Shown piece after piece: positions 54,361 to 64,000 of a DNA stretch of 64,000 bases. Both the position numbers and the translations under genes were made by a program. Under the pieces are notes generated by a model. It saw only the letters and a list, made by a program, of their open reading frames with translations, was not told where the DNA came from and did no database searches. This DNA comes from Talaromyces rugulosus (taxonomy: Eukaryota; Ascomycota; Eurotiomycetes; Eurotiales; Trichocomaceae), in the NCBI RefSeq assembly GCF_013368755.1, contig NC_049565.1, positions 3,348,001 through 3,412,000 on the forward strand. Direction: 5' to 3'. Position 1 is the stretch's first letter. Each line of letters begins with the position of its first letter.

Positions 54361-57009
54361 GTCTTAAAAAAATGAAATCTGAGAGAGATATTCCGTTTCC
54401 ATACGCTTCGCTTTTCCATAAGAGCATTGCATAAATTGTCACTAATTTACAGGGGTGCGTCAGAATTGTTTAGTTGCCTTGTTTTGAGAGTACGGTATCA
54501 GCCCTGGTGAACTTTTGTCCAAATATTTGTCCAAATATTTGAAACCTTCTTGGTAAGCGCTCGGGTACAGTGTACTACCAGAAAATATCCTTCTAGTAAT
54601 ACCTCGACGTGGCGCATCTTTCGAAACATACTCGAAAAAGAGGGGAAGGACATGTTCCAACAGGAAAATCACAGGCGACTTACGCGATCCCTTGGCTTAG
54701 CTCTACCAGGAAAATAAATCACGGCTATGCAACCAATTAACCCGACTCACGGCCACAGCAATAGCTCAGCTGTTCCCAACTAAGGGAATTTCTTTCAGAA
54801 TCCACCGTGCGGAGAAGACAGCCAATGTTAGTGTGGAGAAGAAGTTAAATCCACAAAACAGTTTTTGTTCCGATGGAAATGCTAGGACGAGGCTAGGACG
54901 ACCTGCGACAACCAATGATTGATGGTAACACAGCAACGTCTACTGGCTAGGGGCTAGATGTAGCCAATGGCCGCGAAAAGCCTGGGGAGTCAACTACACT
55001 AAACTAAGAGCGGTGGAGTTGATTCGTCATGGTGGATTTGGATTCACAGGGGAAGAGCGGGGTGAAGCTGTGTCGTCGCTGGATTGGGTAGAAATTATTC
55101 CACACGTTGGTCACAATAGATGACCGTTGAAACTCCGCCGGATGTCCCCGCAGACTCTATGTTTGCATGTCATGGTCATGTGATCCTAGCCCTATTATTA
55201 GAGTGAGCCTGCTGGCTCTACACAATGCATGCCTCTCATTTTCTTCTTCTCAGGAGCGCTCTAAATCAGCCGGCTTATCGATCCTGTCAACCACAAGTGC
55301 AAAGCTTCTGGTGTCTGTTCTTTTACAGTAGGTTCTAGTACCACCACATTAGGAAGGGTATGACGGTTGCACTCCTCTGCGCTGTCTGAAATACATTATT
55401 GGTGGATAAGAGCCATTCCAATTCGTGAACCGCCCAATGGGGACTATCCAAATGGCGTTTCTTTGTTCGCATTTGCGAATGCAGCCTTGCAGTAGCGGCA
55501 CGATCGCTTACAGCAGTGTCATGATTACGCGCCCACTTAATAGCCAATACATTATCAGCCGCGAACACCGTTACATGTCTACCCTCTTGGCGGGGCCCGT
55601 GCGCTGGAGATGTGATAGGCTTGCTTGTGTATACAGATTGCAATCGGAACTGCATGCGTGACCGATTTATTAGTTGTCTGAGTGGGGTTCTCAATGGGAT
55701 ATGTAACCGATGTTTTTCTGTTATAGACTGTTGGGTGGCCGCTACTTCGATCGTCGCAAAATTTGTAATTTGTGTCGAAAATGTCAGCAATAGTCGGTGT
55801 TGTGTCATCATACAACTTTCGGCTTCTTTCGGCGCTAGAGCGGTCTGGATCAACCCCTCCGGACTGAGATCAAACTTTCGTATGCAAGTGGCCCTCTTCG
55901 GTAGCGACTTATGTGGAGCATTGCGCTAGGAGCGGCCCGGGAAATCGGTTCGCCCCTGTTATATAAGGCTTATTTGAGAAGAAACTAGCCAATAGCAAAT
56001 CCAATACAAAGCAAAGTCTGTCTCCACCTTCCCATTTTGGTATAAATTGCTATCGCTACTCTCTGTTACACACTGGCTAACTAGAATGTTACTGCGACCG
56101 AATCTTGATGCTTACTGTAGGCGCTTGCACCCCACCTTATTTTGGTTTTTGGGAAGAGGGGGGTTGTTTTGTTTTTTCAACATTATCTCGCTGCACGGAG
56201 GCTTTATGATGGATTATGGCTTTCTTTGCTACAGAGTTAATGTTGGAGGTTTTTCAGATGGAAGCCAAAGTGAAAGATGCAACGGTGCGCGATCCATCAC
56301 CAGAATTTGGTTGAAACATAACCAATAACTTCCAATGGATTTACAGAGTCAATACCGTAAAAGAGACGGCGAGATTTTTGCCTAACAAAGGAAGAAACAG
56401 CCCTCTGAGTTAAAGCGTTTTACAAGGGGTAAAGCAATTTACAGGGATGCAAGTCAGTGGTGGAATCGCTATTTTTTTCACCACCGAGGTTTTAGCCACA
56501 AACTTAAATATAAACACCGCAGGCCGGATTACCCCATGGGACGCAGTGTGAATAAGAGAGCTTTCATTTACTCTTATACTTTTTTCTCTTTCTCATTAAC
56601 ACAAGAGCATTTTCTGTTATAAAATAAGCACACAACTTCTGATCATTATCTGAGCTGCTGCGGTAATTCGAGCGCGAATCAGTAAAGGACACTTAATATA
56701 ACTCCTCTCGCGTTGGCAACATCCATTATAATTAGTGGAACTCTAAATAATTCCTTGTCTTTGAAAACAGGCCAATCCGTTAGGTTGATTGGTTACTGGC
56801 AATTAATTTAGCGTATGTGACAGGGTGCTCTAGCTACTAAATGGGAAGGAGGTCCGATATACTTGGGGCAATCGAGGAATATCTGTTGGTCTAGAACAGT
56901 CATGTCTCACATTCTTAAGTCGAATTCTCAGATATATAATAAAGCAGTAACACTTTGACCTGTTGAAGGTTTTCTGTAAGCCCCAAACGAACACATCAAA
57001 CGCTCAATT
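54361..57009. other. 2.6 kb gap with one doubtful ORF
   Basis: Only the weak ORF 55335-55853 and short frames are present. No repeat copy of families R1-R3 was recognised. Confidence 0.4.
55335..55853 (-). CDS. hypothetical ORF, 172 aa
   Basis: A long open frame with no recognised domain. The composition (many R, T, H, Q residues) and two overlapping ORFs on the other strand make its reality doubtful. It is listed because it is the only sizeable frame in the 2.6 kb gap between the membrane protein and the bZIP gene. The first codon of the frame is not clearly favoured over internal ATGs. Confidence 0.2.
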   Translation of the reverse strand: MIQTALAPKEAESCMMTQHRLLLTFSTQITNFATIEVAATQQSITEKHRLHIPLRTPLRQLINRSRMQFRLQSVYTSKPITSPAHGPRQEGRHVTVFAADNVLAIKWARNHDTAVSDRAATARLHSQMRTKKRHLDSPHWAVHELEWLLSTNNVFQTAQRSATVIPFLMWWY

Positions 57010-57831
57010 ATGGCCTCAAGTTCAAAAGACGAAGATTACAGACAGGCTAATGACCAAAAGGAGAGAAGAAGAATGCAAAATCGAGTGAACCAACAAAGAT
57101 ACCGCATGCGTAAGTGGATAACACTGGTCATCCCGTTCTAAAGCTTATTGGTTGAAGGCCATGTGAAGCCCAAGGAAAAAGGTCCCAGGACTCGTACCCA
57201 GAGGCGTAAACCATCTCCCAGTCCAAACATGGACAATGTTGGAGAATACCATTCTATGGTCGAGACCACAGCAGAGAATGGCACCGAAGCAACGGGACAG
57301 TCCTCGCAACAGGAAGACCCGATTGTGGAAGTTGACAATTTATCCTCGTGGTTTTCCGAATCTGACCAATTCTCTCCCATTCCCACCTTTGAAACCAAAG
57401 ACAGAGAGCGAGAGGCCGACATCGCGGGACATGAAGACGGCATATTGGAAGGGTTTGATGAAATATCAGCCGACGAACCCCAAGTGAGCACGACTCCACT
57501 GCCATATTCGTCCAACGTTGGACATGTGGCCGGGCCATTCCAAGAGCCAATTGATCTATTGCAGTGGAATACAACCCCGGCGCCAGAATGGATAAGTGCA
57601 TTGAACTTTTATCCCAACCACCAAGAAATGGATACACAAAGTATGGTACCTTTTAACAACGCTTTCTCTCCGTTCGGTACGACTTCGACCATAGTACCTC
57701 GCACCTCGTCATATAAAAAGGAAGTCACAAATTATTCCTTTTCAAGCACGAATGCCAATGAACGATATGAAACCTCTTCCACGGTAGTTGAGAACTGGGG
57801 AGCTCCGACTTGGGACCAATATACCCCGTGA
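57010..57831 (+). CDS. bZIP-type transcription factor (2 exons)
   Basis: Exons 57010-57109 and 57158-57831 (intron GTAAGT..GAAG, 48 nt) give 257 aa. The N-terminus carries a basic region, KERRRMQNRVNQQRYRMR (residues 17-34), with the N-x3-(Q)-x3-R pattern of fungal bZIP proteins of the Yap-like kind. The leucine zipper is weak, since the intron joins directly to a basic KPKEKGPRTRTQRR stretch. The rest is acidic and serine/threonine-rich (possible activation region) and ends in WGAPTWDQYTP. It would act in the nucleus. It is convergent with the DUF7053 gene, whose 3' end is 43 bases away. Confidence 0.65.
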
Positions 57832-57874
57832 ATAAAGAGGTTTACGCGACATTTGTGGCAAATCGATCAAACTT

Positions 57875-58597
57875 TCAGGGTAACTCTGGAACTAGTTCAT
57901 ATCTTCGTCGAAGAGGTAATGGAATTTCAACCGGATCCTGACGTCCCGCATTTCTATTTGCTTCATAATGCCCTGAACTACAAATTATAGTGCCGGGTGA
58001 TAAGCATGTATCATCATCAAGAGATATCGGAGAATTGTCCCGGAACTGTTCGTTCGACGGTGTTTGCATTTCAGATGATCCCCGTAGTATGTCAGCGCGT
58101 ATTAGTAATCGCTCAACCAAAGCTTTGTGGGCATCCTTCAGTTTTTTCTGTACAAATGGCACCACAAATGATTTGCAGCCCATATTCACATCTTCTCGGA
58201 GATAAAGGCCGTTCCTTGGAGCATCTGTCAGTCCAAGTTCGACAATCTGCCGTGGTTCATTGGGCATGTTCCCACCAACGGACCATTTTTCTCTAATGTC
58301 CAAATTTGACGGGGCATACACGTGTGTTTGTAGACCAGATGGAAGATCGTAGAAGCACGCTTTGTATGACACATTTCGTGAGAGCCAGGGCAAGTAGCGA
58401 ATTTTGTCCGTGATACGAAACCACACACAGTGATATTCATCCGCAGGAACCGCCCGAACGGGATCACAGCGCTCATGATCAATAACCAAAGGGTTTAATC
58501 TGATCATTTCCGGGTGGTTGTGTAGACATTCCACGACAGTTTGTCGATCAATGTACCAGGGTAAAGGAGTGATCTGGGTGAAAATATACCTCCGCAT
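57875..58597 (-). CDS. DUF7053 family protein, 240 aa
   Basis: The single exon starts MRRYIFTQITPLPWYIDRQT and continues with MIRLNPLVIDHERC, WFRITDKIRYLP, VSYKACFYDLPSGLQTHVYA and DIREKWSVGGNMPNEPRQ. I recognise this pattern from the widespread fungal DUF7053 family, which has a START/polyketide-cyclase-like sequence character. The C-terminal 75 residues are a diverged, probably disordered tail. The biochemical role is unknown; a lipid- or small-molecule-binding function is a guess from fold resemblance. It sits between two transcription factors and an MFS transporter. Confidence 0.75.
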   Translation of the reverse strand: MRRYIFTQITPLPWYIDRQTVVECLHNHPEMIRLNPLVIDHERCDPVRAVPADEYHCVWFRITDKIRYLPWLSRNVSYKACFYDLPSGLQTHVYAPSNLDIREKWSVGGNMPNEPRQIVELGLTDAPRNGLYLREDVNMGCKSFVVPFVQKKLKDAHKALVERLLIRADILRGSSEMQTPSNEQFRDNSPISLDDDTCLSPGTIICSSGHYEANRNAGRQDPVEIPLPLRRRYELVPELP

Positions 58598-59181
58598 ATT
58601 GAAGTTCCTGAGCGTGAAGCTCCTTAGGGGATGTCGGTGTGCTTCATTGTTATTTTATCGGGTTCGGAGTGCTTCTGATTAACTCTATTCTAAAATTAGA
58701 AAGGTCTATTTAAAATTGATTACATTGACCTGTGCTTACCTTATTGGACTGACCTTTTCCCCCTTGGGTGCGGGCTGACTCAATGGGCTACAACGGTTCA
58801 AGTTCTCGAGCAAGAATTAATGCATACAGTAAGACAAATTGAGACAACGTCGGCCGCACAATGTTCACAGACAATTGAGAGTTTCCTTTAAATTACTGTT
58901 TTATATCTCTGAGCTACTTTTTAAAGCCAATTGAATGATCGCGTCATATTGGTATGCATCACTACTATTGCTAGAACATAAGCAAGAACCATAAGATTTC
59001 TCTCCATCTAAATAGTTTCAAATAGGCAAGGTAAATAGTATCCAGTGATGCAATCTTAATGTCCCGTACATGTCAATTCTAAGATACAAAGCTCTCAAAA
59101 CTGAAAATCTCAATGTTGGTAACTAGGACCGAAAACCCAAAAGCACCCCGTAACCAAGTGAGATATCTAGTGAATGACCGA

Positions 59182-60833
59182 TCACTTTCCAATGCTTGAC
59201 CAGACCGGTGGAGGTATTTCTATTTCAACATTGTTCAACTCAAGTGGTACCGATGGCAGTGAAATATTTGTGCGCAATGCAGGGTGGACTCTGTATGAAG
59301 GCGGCGTCAGGTTCACTGTACGCAACTTTTTCCCCCACCGATAGAAGTAGATCGGCACGGGGACCAGTACAATGCTCAAAAATCCCATGGTAGCCATTGC
59401 CCAAGGGACACCCATAGTACGGAACATTGGTGGGCTTACTAGAGGAGCGACCGCCGCAGCAAGACATCTGAAAGAAAAATTGGCAGCCACGGCACTATTG
59501 ACACAGTTCACATATACGTCAATAATGTAGTTTAGACCGGGAAGGAAGATCATGAAAATACCACATCCCAGGAATATGCCAGCTGTGGCCTGCGGTAACC
59601 ACAGGACACTGGCATTCGACGTCGCTGCAAACCAGAATAAGCCGACTGAAAGAATGATACCTCCAACAATAATTGGCGGAAGTCGTTCCTCCGCCAGCTC
59701 ATTATGTAGCAGAGAATTTGGATGCGAAACACGCCTTTGCTCAGAGTACTGTTTGACGTAACGATTATAACGTTTGCATGTGTCCCATGCTACGAGGGAA
59801 CCACCGATACAGACACCCAGAGCAATGCTGAGAAGTGGAAGGGCGGCTAGAGCCATGTTTTGCCACTTTCGAACGTGAGAAAATGAATATGGGTATGCCT
59901 CAAAAAACACGTAAAGCAAGCTATACACAAACGCAAGGTAAATGGAAACCAGGAGAAGGATGGTTTCTCTCATCAGCAAACCGAGAGGCCGGACCAGATA
60001 GTTTCGGTAAACCTCCTTGAGGGAAAGCTGTTGTTCATCGAGTATAGCGTGAACAGCCCAGTCCCGATCTCTAAAACGTATGCGACGCGCTCGCTTTTGC
60101 AATATCGTAGGTTGATACGTCTCACGAAGAACGGTCAAAGCGAGACATAAACAAATTCCGGAGACAATCATGGTGATCCAAACCACCCAGCGCCACGTGA
60201 TATGAGCAGCGACAACTGATGCTCCAAGTATTGGCCCGTGGACCAGCCCCATAAACGTCGCCATCGTGAACGTCATAACGGCGGCTGCTCTTCTCTCTGG
60301 GTCCCAAATGTCCGTCAATATGCCGCCCGCGACGATAACTGGGGCCGTTCCCAAAACCCCGCGTAGAAAACGAGAGACAAGGAGAGTCGCAAAGTTTGTG
60401 GAGATTGCGCTGGATACATGAAAAAGAAGAAACGTCGAAAAGCCGACAAAGATAGGCAGACGGCGTCCGAATCGTTCAGACAAGGGGCCCCACAGTAGCG
60501 AACCACCGCCTGCGCCCTGTGATATATACGCAGTGAGTAGGTGAAAATGAAAAGATAGACTTTTCTTACTAGGGCAAACAAACTTGTCGCAAGAGATGCT
60601 GCTGTGGTTGAGACACCATACTGCTCTGCAACAGGCGTATTCAGTGTCGAGAACGTTGTGCTAGATAGCGTATAGCAGACATTAAGAGAGCACAAAGACG
60701 CCGTAATTAAGCATCGACGGTGAACGGACCAGTTCTGTGGATTTTCCGTATCTTCTGGTCCATTCCAACCCGAGAGCAGGCCAGGATAGAGCGGCACCCT
60801 GTCGATTGGTGTTCCAACTACTGCGTCTTCCAT
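59182..60833 (-). CDS. MFS drug:H+ antiporter (DHA1-like; 2 exons)
   Basis: Exons 60833-60570 and 60516-59182, joined in phase 0 by a 53-nt intron (GTAAGA..ACAG), give 532 aa. It has the DHA1 hallmarks: the NPQNWS entry motif, GPLSERFGRRLPI after TM2 (motif A) and GGILTDIWDPERRAAA. A GxxxGPxxG-like GLVHGPILGASV (motif C) follows, with 12 predicted membrane segments and a cytoplasmic loop (about 230-260). It likely exports drugs, toxins or polyamine-like compounds at the plasma membrane using the proton gradient. Its proximity to bZIP and Zn-cluster regulators could mean co-regulation, but no biosynthetic enzymes are in view. Confidence 0.88.
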
Positions 60834-61280
60834 GATGCAGACGTGACTTTCGTGATTCTCCGAGGGTCGGCGATTGTGTATTAATGCATATCCACGCTAT
60901 CTTGAGCGGTTACTGATTACAGGTTGGCAAGTGCAAGATTGATTACATTTCGACATTACGACAGCCGTTATACAGCCGTGAGAGTTACTTTGTCAGAAAT
61001 TGGATTATGCTTCCTAAAGCCATGGCCAGGACCTAAACTTGAATAAGTATAGTTATGAACGGCCTCTCACACAAAACATCAAATGCATAACGCATTGAAT
61101 ATGTTGTATCTCAGACGTAATAGTCGATCGCATGTTGTGAAAAACTATTCCAATCGATTATAAGAATCTACGTGTACCAACGGAAGATGCACCAAAATAG
61201 GTATTTCTAAACATAAAGGGGTCCTAGCCTGGACTGCAAAAGTATCAATGGTAACCGTGCCCCTCGCCCAATGGCAATCG

Positions 61281-62045
61281 CTATTGTCGATTTTCCCTCG
61301 TGATTCCCTGTATAACCTCATCGTCGGGACAGGCCTCGACACTCTTGCTAGTCGAAGTCACCGGTGCAATCGTTTGGTAAGGATGGTATGAATGGGCTAG
61401 CTGCGACGAGTAGTTGAACTGACCATACAGATTCCAGTGAGATGGATGTGATAAGAACAGCGGCGGCAAGGTCAATAGTTGCTGAGTCGACTGCTGGCTA
61501 AACATGTTGTAGTCTTCTTGCAAGCCAGCACCATAGGCCAGTTGCATGCTCATCTCGGTCTCGCTCGTACTCAAGTGGTTGAGCGTCTTGGATGGCTGCT
61601 TAGAGCGAGTCGAATTACTGCAGGATAGAGCCAAATACGACTTGTTCGCCGACTTGGGCTGCTCGGGGCTTGCATGCAACTTTTCAGGTGACGCGGAGGA
61701 TGATGCTGCATCTTCCAAGCGACGCTTCAACTTCGCGCCTATAAAAACCAGTTGGTTAATTTTTTTTCTTCTTCGCTCGCAACGAGAAAACAAGAGTTGT
61801 GGGAGGGGGTCATCATACGAAATTTACGCTGAGCGAGGCGGTTCTGGCACTACAAGTTTCAAGCTGTATGCGTGGCGGTCGTATCATCTCCACAGGACGA
61901 GAGCAGGCCCACTCAAGGTCAATAAGACAGCTAATATTCCATACAATATATTGGCATGTTGTTTTTCCGCATGAGAGTAGGTGATCTCGCCTCGGATTAA
62001 AAGACGAGGCTTCCGGACAGCAAGAGAGTTTTGATCCTGAGACAT
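61281..62045 (-). pseudogene. bZIP transcription factor, basic region possibly disrupted
   Basis: The last exon (61738-61281) joins across an 80-nt intron (GTATGA..ATAG) to 61819 and upstream, creating NRLAQRKFRAKLKRRLED, a clear bZIP basic region. SSSASPEKLHASPEQP and a C-terminal part rich in Q, S and Y follow. Upstream, PPRIQ, expected just before NRLAQ, is separated from it by about 20 bases that include an in-frame TAG. Either an exotic splice or a small insertion is involved. A start near 62045 (MSQDQNSL) is possible. The gene may be a recent pseudogene or have an exon I did not resolve. Confidence 0.5.
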
Positions 62046-62058
62046 CTTTATAGATAGA

Positions 62059-62457
62059 ATGACACTGCCAGATCAAACCTACGAAGAAGGAAGGGCGCCG
62101 GATAATAGTTGTTGCTTTCTTTTTCCGTTCAGGGGGCTACTGGAAGATTATTTATCCAGCCCGTGCCATCACGTGAGCCAGCCGCTGCCGACGCAGTGTC
62201 GGGTTGCTAGCGCTGGGAAACATTACCGTCGGAGGGAAACTTTACCAGCACTAGGCAACACTCTTCTACCAACATACCGATCCCAAACTCTTTCGGACAA
62301 TCAATGGCAGAGAAACGCCGTCCCGAAAGTGAAGGAATCTCGCAAAAGATTTAATCATGAAATCAAATCTAAATGGGGACCTTACGATATCAATTTCCCT
62401 ACTTTTAACAAGCAAGACTATTCACATCGACCCCTAAAGCGAACGAAAACAAGATAG
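62059..62457 (+). CDS. doubtful ORF, 132 aa
   Basis: An ATG-initiated frame in the intergenic space between the two transcription-factor genes, ending in a basic tail (HRPLKRTKTR). It has no family resemblance and could be a small lineage-specific protein or chance. Its start lies within the 5' region of the bZIP gene on the other strand. Confidence 0.2.
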   Translation: MTLPDQTYEEGRAPDNSCCFLFPFRGLLEDYLSSPCHHVSQPLPTQCRVASAGKHYRRRETLPALGNTLLPTYRSQTLSDNQWQRNAVPKVKESRKRFNHEIKSKWGPYDINFPTFNKQDYSHRPLKRTKTR

Positions 62458-62496
62458 CCCAAACGCTAGAGATTTTCAATCTATCTCCCCACTAGA

Positions 62497-63723
62497 TTAG
62501 TCCATAACAATTGAATAGAGATCCCCGACATAGGTGAATTCGTGGGCGTTAAATCCATGGTCCCAGAACTGCACTTCCGGTATCGATTCGGGCACTGAAC
62601 CTGGCTCTTGGGCTTGGGCGTTGTCGGGGTCGACTGGTTGTCCGATGTGTGGAGAGGTTCGAAAAGTAATTGAACTATAAGAGAAAGAAATTAGCTTCAA
62701 AAAACAATAATAAGACAAGTCGATTTATACTTTGGGGGAAATGGCCGGGGTTGTGGCAGCTCCAGGTTGTCCGGGAAAGATTTCAATGATTCGGATGGTC
62801 GTGTTTGATATGGATTCTCGGGTGCACGATAAGGCAACTGCATATTGATCATATTTTGATACCAATCCACCATTTCAAGAGAGTTGAGAAGGTTCTTCAT
62901 GCGAATATGCGAGTCTGGACAGAACCTCAACATCGACATTCGTTTTATGACTGTTGGAAGTGATGCTTCGACATGTTTCCCATTAAACGTGGTCTGTATA
63001 CTGACTTTCGTCGAAAACGCGCACAGATGATTAGCCAGAGGGGGGATCGCATCCAGATTCAATCTAACCAAGAATGACGAGATTGGCGAGATTGAGAGAA
63101 ACCATGGTAACCCGTCTCCTTTGATTCCAAGCCCATCTTGAAGTAATAGTTCCAGAAATAGAATCCGAAGACCCTCGGTAATATCCTCGGTCTCAGTTTG
63201 TTGACGGGGCTGTTCAACGTGTAGCACCGAAGCCAAGTAGTTTAGTAAGGATATCTCACTCTCGATGTGAAAACCTTTCTTATGCGCATTTAGACCTTGA
63301 CGCCAAATTTTAATTGTGCATGTGCCCTTCTTGTTTTTTTGCCATTCAGTGAATTGACTAGCTTTGAATCGTTTTTCCAAGCGTCGCTCCGTATCTTTCA
63401 GTACTATTCTCAGCTCGTTTTTGTATCTAAGACGAGGAAGAGATTCCCTGTCGACAACCATTTGCCAGAATAGCGACGTTGGTTTCTCGATCATCATTGT
63501 GACATACTCTTCATTTGAAATGTATGTCTTCAAGGCTGTGTCGCGTGGCAGTCCTTTTCGAACGCAGTTGTCGCAATTGGAAAAACCTTCACTCCTCGGG
63601 CAGTGTTCCTGTTTGTTTTTTTGAAATCTATGTTAGTATTTGTTACTCGTACAGCATTGATTGGACAGCAATAAAAGCACATACTTTGCGTTTCCGGCAG
63701 TTCTTGCACTGCCGTCGGGCCAT
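62497..63723 (-). CDS. Zn2Cys6-like transcription factor with degenerate cluster (3 exons)
   Basis: Exons 63723-63685, 63608-62731 and 62674-62497 give 364 aa; the splice sites GTATGT..ACAG and GTATAA..ATAG keep phase. Residues 6-30 carry C-x2-C-x6-C-x8-C-x2-C (CKNCRKRKEHC, then CDNC) of a fungal Zn2Cys6 cluster. At the place of the sixth cysteine, six residues after the fifth, stands arginine (CVRKGLPR). The remaining 330 residues contain helical segments but no clear fungal_trans motif. It would act as a nuclear regulator of unknown targets. The missing ligand may weaken DNA binding. Upstream of ATG 63723 lies the 5' flank, to the window end. Confidence 0.65.
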
Positions 63724-64000
63724 ATCAAATCGTTGTATGCTTGGATAAAAGGAACAGCGCCTTTGTTATCAAATCTCTGGGATCCCAGATCTAAGCTGAC
63801 CGCATGCGCGGAAGTGAACTTGTCAAAGCTTCAAGCCCATGCAAGACGGAGGAGCTTGCTCTCTTCTATACCCGCGTGAACGAGCGCATAGCTCGCTTAT
63901 CGAATTATTGTGATATGCAAAACATCTGCCGATCATAGACGGTAATTTTCAGCTATTGTTCGATATCGGCGCGTCCAGACCGCGACGGCGGGCTGTATAT

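Noticed and set aside
57010..63723. Secondary-metabolite gene cluster
   Set aside because: Regulators and an MFS transporter are present, but no PKS, NRPS, terpene or tailoring enzyme is seen, so a cluster call is not supported.
1..64000. tRNA, rRNA or other structural RNA genes
   Set aside because: No A-box/B-box pair or rRNA-like stretch was recognised by eye; a tRNAscan/Infernal run would settle it.

Overview
The window is nuclear DNA of a filamentous ascomycete (Pezizomycotina, probably Eurotiomycetes such as Penicillium or Aspergillus). Evidence: short 46-80 nt spliceosomal introns with GT..AG ends and CTAAC/CTGAC-like branch points, fungal transcription-factor families (Zn2Cys6-like, bZIP, C2H2), a DUF7053 protein, fungal Tc1/mariner and LINE elements, and several fungal NOD-like receptors (NLRs, STAND ATPases). 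Nothing resembles a bacterial operon.

Left part (1-26 kb): a repeat-rich accessory region. It holds three Tc1/mariner transposase copies (one internally deleted), a 1.2 kb element with long terminal inverted repeats, an ankyrin-DYW-like deaminase gene lying with one transposase copy between exact 21-bp inverted repeats 5 kb apart, an unknown 457-aa family protein, a 5'-truncated LINE with a (CCAT)n tail, a C2H2 gene whose start codon is split by an intron, and two NLRs of the type nucleoside phosphorylase (PNP)-NB-ARC-TPR.

Middle (26-48 kb): a third PNP-NB-ARC-TPR NLR; another transposase; a gene with six near-identical C2H2 fingers; a small protein with two RNase H1 N-terminal (hybrid-binding) domains; a frameshifted PNP-DUF3597 gene; a P-loop GTPase; and the most interesting locus, 42.4-47.9 kb. 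There a fourth NLR (NB-ARC-TPR) begins with a short RHIM/PP-like amyloid motif. Head-to-head with it lies a broken HeLo-like gene whose last codons encode a matching motif. This is the arrangement expected for an amyloid-signalled cell-death pair (NLR sensor plus HeLo-like executor, as in HELLP/PNT1), with the executor now decayed. An inverted fragment of the NLR 3' end sits on the far side of the executor pseudogene.

Right part (48-64 kb): quieter. It has a small two-exon gene, an alpha/beta hydrolase, an unknown 266-aa protein, a multi-pass membrane protein, and then bZIP, DUF7053, an MFS transporter, a second bZIP and a Zn2Cys6-like regulator.

NLR sensing in fungi is tied to nonself recognition and regulated cell death. 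The TPR arrays here are built of nearly identical 126-bp units, the pattern of rapidly reshuffled recognition domains. The dispersed repeats, inverted duplications and transposases offer a mechanism for the turnover seen (deleted, frameshifted and duplicated copies). Exon structures were inferred by eye from splice motifs and reading-frame continuity.
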